Assembly: GCF_036108815.1 (NCBI RefSeq)
Contig: NZ_CP107985.1
Span: 8,553,501-8,617,500, forward strand
Source of the DNA: Streptomyces sp. NBC_00353
Lineage (GTDB): Bacteria; Actinomycetota; Actinomycetes; Streptomycetales; Streptomycetaceae
DNA length: 64,000 nt
Direction: 5' to 3'
Shown: in pieces, positions 60,586 through 64,000 of the stretch
Position numbering within the stretch: position 1 is the stretch's first letter
Layout of the letters: each line of letters begins with the position of its first letter
Program-made: the position numbers and the translations under genes
Notes under the pieces: model-generated
What the model saw: the letters and a program-made list of their open reading frames with translations, nothing else
The model's database searches: none
Told to the model about the DNA's origin: nothing

Positions 60586-63500
60586 TCAGGAAGAAGCGAA
60601 CAAATCGGCGGCGCGCAGTACGGCCTCTGCCGCCTCGGTCGGACGGGTGCGCAGGAAGTAGTGGCCTCCCTCGGCGAGCTCGTGCAGGTCGACCTGCTCG
60701 GCCAGGAGCTGCCAGTCGCGGTACCGGCGCGGGTACTCCGCTGTGCTCGGGTCGTCGGCGGCAACGACCACGGTGACCGGCGCGGACAGCTTCAGCGCCG
60801 GTGGGCTGTCCAGGGCGTCGGCGAAATAGTGGTGCGCGGACACGCAGTCGTGCCGGTAGGCGGCACCGATGTGCTCGGCGTGCTGCGCATCCAGCTCACC
60901 GAGCTCGGTGTACCCGCCCTCCGAGCTCAGCCTCGCGGCGATCTCGGCGTTGCTCCGCCCGGTCAGATCGGCGATGGTGGCCCGCCGGTCGGCGGCGTTG
61001 CCGAGCAGCTGCGCGCCGAGGAACACCCGCTGGACGTCCACCCCGCTCTCCTGCAGCTTTCTGGCAGTCTCCACGGCCAACGCGGTTCCCGAGGAATGGC
61101 CCCACAGCAGGACCCTGGTCAGGCCACGCCGGATGATCTCGACGACGACGTGCTCGGCCACCTGTGCCATCGGCGCGAACGGCTCGCTCTCGGCGGCCAC
61201 GTCGTGACCGGGCAGCTCGACGGCGTAGACCGCCGGCCCGCCGCCCGGCAGTGCCCCGGCCATCGGCTGGAAGTTCACCGCGTTGCCGCCGGCGTAAGGG
61301 AAGCACACCAGGGCGGCGGCCTGCGTTCCGTCCGATTCCGACAGTGACTGGAGCAGTCCGGAGCGCCGTTCGGACCTGCCGTCGACCAGCCCGGCCAGAT
61401 CGGCAAGGACCGGGTGGCGGGTGACGTCCTTGAGGGACACCGCACGGTCCAGGGTGATCGCCAGCTTCACTGCCGACAGCGACGTGCCGCCCCGGTCGAA
61501 GAAGTGGTCCCGCCGTCCGATCTGGTGCTGCGGGATGCCGAGCACCTTCGCCCATGCGACCGCCAGCTGCCGTTCGGTCGGCGTACTCGGCGCGCGGTAC
61601 TCGTCCTGGGCGGCGCCGAGTTCTTCGGAGAGCCCTCGCAGAGCCTTCCTGTCGATCTTGCTGTTGGCTGTCAGTGGCAGACTTTCCCGCCAGTGGAAGG
61701 CCGACGGGACCATGTACTCGGGCAGCGACTCACCGAGCCGGTCCCGCAGGACGTCGACCTCGAGCGGCCGTCGACCGGAGTAGAACGCCACCAGGTGCTT
61801 GCTCCGGTCGGCCCGCTCGGTCACCACCACCGCACCGTCGCGAACACCGGGCACCTGCAACAGGGTGTTCTCGATCTCGCCGATCTCGATCCGGAAGCCA
61901 CGAATCTTCACCTGGTTGTCCCGGCGGCCGAGGAACTCCAGTTTGCCCCCGGGCTGCCAGCGGCCGTAGTCGCCGCCCCGGTAGAGCCGGGCGCCGTCAC
62001 GGTGCGGATCGGCCAGATAGGCCTGCCGGGTGCGCTCGGGGTCGTTGACGTATCCGCGGCCGACGCAGACGCCGGAGAAGACGATCAGACCGGGGGCGCC
62101 GAGCGGCACCGGGGTCAGGTGCTCGTCGACGACATACACGTGCACGTTGTTGACCGCGGGACCCAGCAGGATCCGGTCCCCGTCGGGCACGCGGTCCATG
62201 ACCTCGTGGTTGGTGTCGTCCGAGGTCTCGGTCAGCCCATAGGCGTTGACCAGCTTGATCCCGGGCTGGGCGGCGAACCAGCGCTGCGCGAGCTCCTTCT
62301 TCAGCGCCTCGCCGGTGACCGACACGCACCGCAGGTCCGGCAGCTCGCGGGGGTGCTGCTTCAGACAGGACACGACGACGTCCAGGTAGGAGGGTACGAC
62401 CTGGAGGACGGCGACCCGGCCGTCAACGATCTTGTCGACGAACCGCTCGACGTCCAGGATCACCTCCTGCTCCACCAGCAGCGTCCGCCCGCCGACCAGC
62501 AGCCCGGACACCAGTTGCCACAGCGAGATGTCGAAGCACTGGGGCGCGGTCTGGGCGACCACCTGTCCCTCGCCGATCCCCAGGTCGTCGATCTTGGCGT
62601 AGAGGTGGTTCAGCATGCCCGCGTGCTCGCACATCGCGCCCTTGGGCTCTCCCGTGGAGCCGGAGGTGAAATAGATGTAGGCAAGCTGGTCCGGTGCGAC
62701 GTGGAGGCCCAGATCGTCGTCGGCATGGTCCTCCTCGTAGGCTGCGCCGACGAAGAGCTTCTGGACCCCGGACAGCGAGCCGAGGGCCTGGTCGAGCGTG
62801 GAGGTGCTGCCGGGATCGGTCAGCACGAGCCCGCATGCGGCACGGGAGAGCATGGTCGCGACGCGATCGGCCGGGAAATGCGGCTCGATGGGCAGGTACA
62901 CGCCGCCGGCCTTGAAGACAGCGAGGACGGCGGCCATCCAGTCCAGGTTGCGCTCCGTCACCACCGCGACGACACCCTCGGGGCGCAGCCCCCGCGCCAG
63001 CAGGGCTCGTCCCACCCGGTTGGCGCGTGCGTTGAGTTCCCGATACGTCAGCTGCTGCTCCCCGTGCACCGCAGCGACGGCGTCCGGGTGAGCCGACACC
63101 CGCTGCTCGAACAGCTCGTGGAACCGGTGGTCCGGCAGCTCCCGGTGTGGACCGGCGAATTCTTCGAGCTGGAAGTGGAGTTCCTCGGCGGAGAGCAGGC
63201 TCTGCGGTCCGTGCTCGGCGTCCGGATCGGCGGCGATCAGCGCGAGCGCGGTGAGATGGTAACCGGCGATCCTGTCGGCGCAGTCCGCGTCGAGCGCATC
63301 GGTCCGATACCGCAGTCGCAGCACGAGATGGCCGCCGCGTTGCGAAAATCCCAACCGCAGCACGGTGTTACCGGCGACTTCGCCGCCCGAGCCGTGCGGA
63401 TCGAACACGGTCTCGACCGACGGTTCGGCCAGGCCCAGCTCGCGCCTGAGCTCATCGACCGGAAAGTCCTTGTGCAACAGCAGATCCGACGCTGCTCGAT

Positions 63501-63840
63501 GGGTGTCCAGCAGCAGCGCACGCCACGAGTCGGGGTCCGTCGTCAGCCGGCACGGCAGCGGCCGGCCGCCCTCCACGGTGACGTAACCGGTCGTGACCTC
63601 ACGCTCGCCGGACAGCGCGGCAAGTACCTTGGCGTGCGCTGCCAGCAGCACGGAGTCGACCGGCACCGCCAGGCCCTTGGCCAACCGGCCCAACGCCGCC
63701 ACGACGCCGTCCGGGATCGTCGCCTCGTGTTCGCCGACGCCCGTCACCGGATCGAGCGTCCACCGCGGTATTGCGGTGCATCCACCGGCGAGCAGCACAG
63801 CGCGCCAGTACTCCCGGTCGGCCTGCTCCTGCATTCCCAT
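60586..63840 (-). CDS. Nonribosomal peptide synthetase: partial C, A, T, TE
   Basis: The 1084-residue protein begins with about 235 residues that match only the C-terminal lobe of a condensation domain; no HHxxxDG is present. The A domain (about 240-760) has A3 YFTSGSTGEPKG (near 387), A4 FDISLWQ (near 437) and A5 NAYGLTETSDD (near 538). By alignment with GrsA I read the pocket as D, I, W, Q, S, T, A, D, D plus the invariant Lys. A carrier domain with FFDRGGTSLSAVKL (Ser near 787) and a TE with LVCFPYAGG and GHSSG (near 913) follow. ATG 63840 is preferred over 63858 because GGAGAGG then fits. The TauD-like gene follows 23 bp later. Confidence 0.88.
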   Translation of the reverse strand: MGMQEQADREYWRAVLLAGGCTAIPRWTLDPVTGVGEHEATIPDGVVAALGRLAKGLAVPVDSVLLAAHAKVLAALSGEREVTTGYVTVEGGRPLPCRLTTDPDSWRALLLDTHRAASDLLLHKDFPVDELRRELGLAEPSVETVFDPHGSGGEVAGNTVLRLGFSQRGGHLVLRLRYRTDALDADCADRIAGYHLTALALIAADPDAEHGPQSLLSAEELHFQLEEFAGPHRELPDHRFHELFEQRVSAHPDAVAAVHGEQQLTYRELNARANRVGRALLARGLRPEGVVAVVTERNLDWMAAVLAVFKAGGVYLPIEPHFPADRVATMLSRAACGLVLTDPGSTSTLDQALGSLSGVQKLFVGAAYEEDHADDDLGLHVAPDQLAYIYFTSGSTGEPKGAMCEHAGMLNHLYAKIDDLGIGEGQVVAQTAPQCFDISLWQLVSGLLVGGRTLLVEQEVILDVERFVDKIVDGRVAVLQVVPSYLDVVVSCLKQHPRELPDLRCVSVTGEALKKELAQRWFAAQPGIKLVNAYGLTETSDDTNHEVMDRVPDGDRILLGPAVNNVHVYVVDEHLTPVPLGAPGLIVFSGVCVGRGYVNDPERTRQAYLADPHRDGARLYRGGDYGRWQPGGKLEFLGRRDNQVKIRGFRIEIGEIENTLLQVPGVRDGAVVVTERADRSKHLVAFYSGRRPLEVDVLRDRLGESLPEYMVPSAFHWRESLPLTANSKIDRKALRGLSEELGAAQDEYRAPSTPTERQLAVAWAKVLGIPQHQIGRRDHFFDRGGTSLSAVKLAITLDRAVSLKDVTRHPVLADLAGLVDGRSERRSGLLQSLSESDGTQAAALVCFPYAGGNAVNFQPMAGALPGGGPAVYAVELPGHDVAAESEPFAPMAQVAEHVVVEIIRRGLTRVLLWGHSSGTALAVETARKLQESGVDVQRVFLGAQLLGNAADRRATIADLTGRSNAEIAARLSSEGGYTELGELDAQHAEHIGAAYRHDCVSAHHYFADALDSPPALKLSAPVTVVVAADDPSTAEYPRRYRDWQLLAEQVDLHELAEGGHYFLRTRPTEAAEAVLRAADLFASS

Positions 63841-63902
63841 CTGGTCGTCCCTCTCCATTCACCGTCGCCACCGTGCTGTTCGCGCCGACAAGGGCGGCGC
63901 TG

Positions 63903-64000
63903 CTACCTCTTCCCGGTCAGCGCCTCGGGCTGATACAGGGCATCTCGCATCTCCGTGGCGGGGTTTCCTCCCCAGCGGGCGTGCTGCGGGACTTCCTCGC
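63903..64000 (-). CDS. C-terminus of an unidentified upstream cluster gene
   Basis: On the minus strand one frame is open from the window edge to a TAG at 63903 and reads EEVPQHARWGGNPATE then MRDALYQPEALTGKR. The other two frames give Arg/Pro-rich nonsense. The stop lies 62 bp before the NRPS start, so it is probably the preceding gene of the same operon. The 32 visible residues do not identify it. Confidence 0.45.
   Translation of the reverse strand, partial: EEVPQHARWGGNPATEMRDALYQPEALTGKR

Overview
The window is high-GC DNA with GTG/TTG starts, strong third-position G+C bias and many actinomycete-restricted families: DUF6986, DUF6332-like and DUF6643-like proteins, an SCO4225-like membrane protein, an F420-type DDN protein, a mycothiol-dependent isomerase-fold protein, and a CUT1 sugar importer without its own ATPase. 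Together these point to a Streptomyces chromosome. The exact species cannot be named from the sequence. No rRNA, tRNA or CRISPR array was seen.

Layout. 1-5.3 kb: end of an aldolase-fold protein, an alpha/beta hydrolase, an M20 amidohydrolase, and an MFS exporter divergent from an ArsR/DUF5937 regulator. 5.3-13.2 kb: an alpha-galactoside-type sugar locus with a LacI regulator, a ROK sugar kinase, a secreted GH27 alpha-galactosidase and a binding protein plus two permeases. 13.3-18.8 kb: a formylglycine-enzyme-fold protein, a P-loop/NUDIX fusion, a decayed metallo-beta-lactamase-fold gene, an M20 dipeptidase and a geranylgeranyl-reductase-family flavoprotein. 19-30.7 kb: several regulator/target pairs with readable palindromic operators (TetR/DDN, HK-RR, MarR/DHA2 exporter, ROK regulator/MFS, TetR/DUF4865) and a decayed phosphotriesterase gene. 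30.9-36 kb: a SHOCT gene coupled to a truncated ABC ATPase, an anti-sigma-like ATPase, a Cds1-like cysteine desulfhydrase, two SRPBCC proteins and a DeoR regulator. 36-44 kb: a large membrane alpha/beta hydrolase tail-to-tail with a beta-helix/AAA ATPase fusion, then a double TerD protein. 44-46 kb: a frameshifted TnpB-related gene. 46-57 kb: glycosyltransferase, Glu/Asp racemase, O-antigen-ligase-like protein, lnt, a NUDIX hydrolase, an MHS transporter and a gnd-zwf pair.

57.2-64 kb (right edge): a minus-strand biosynthetic cluster reads unknown C-terminus -> NRPS (partial C-A-T-TE) -> SyrP-like TauD oxygenase -> SbnB -> SbnA. SbnA and SbnB together make L-2,3-diaminopropionate (Dap), and the adenylation-domain pocket I read contains paired acidic residues that fit a diamino acid. 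This is the best candidate for an undescribed system here. The product is unknown and the cluster continues past the window.

The window is also rich in gene decay: a multiply frameshifted MBL-fold gene, a frameshifted and internally deleted phosphotriesterase gene, an ABC ATPase cut after about 27 codons at a 24-bp terminator stem, and a TnpB-related gene broken by one extra base in a G run.
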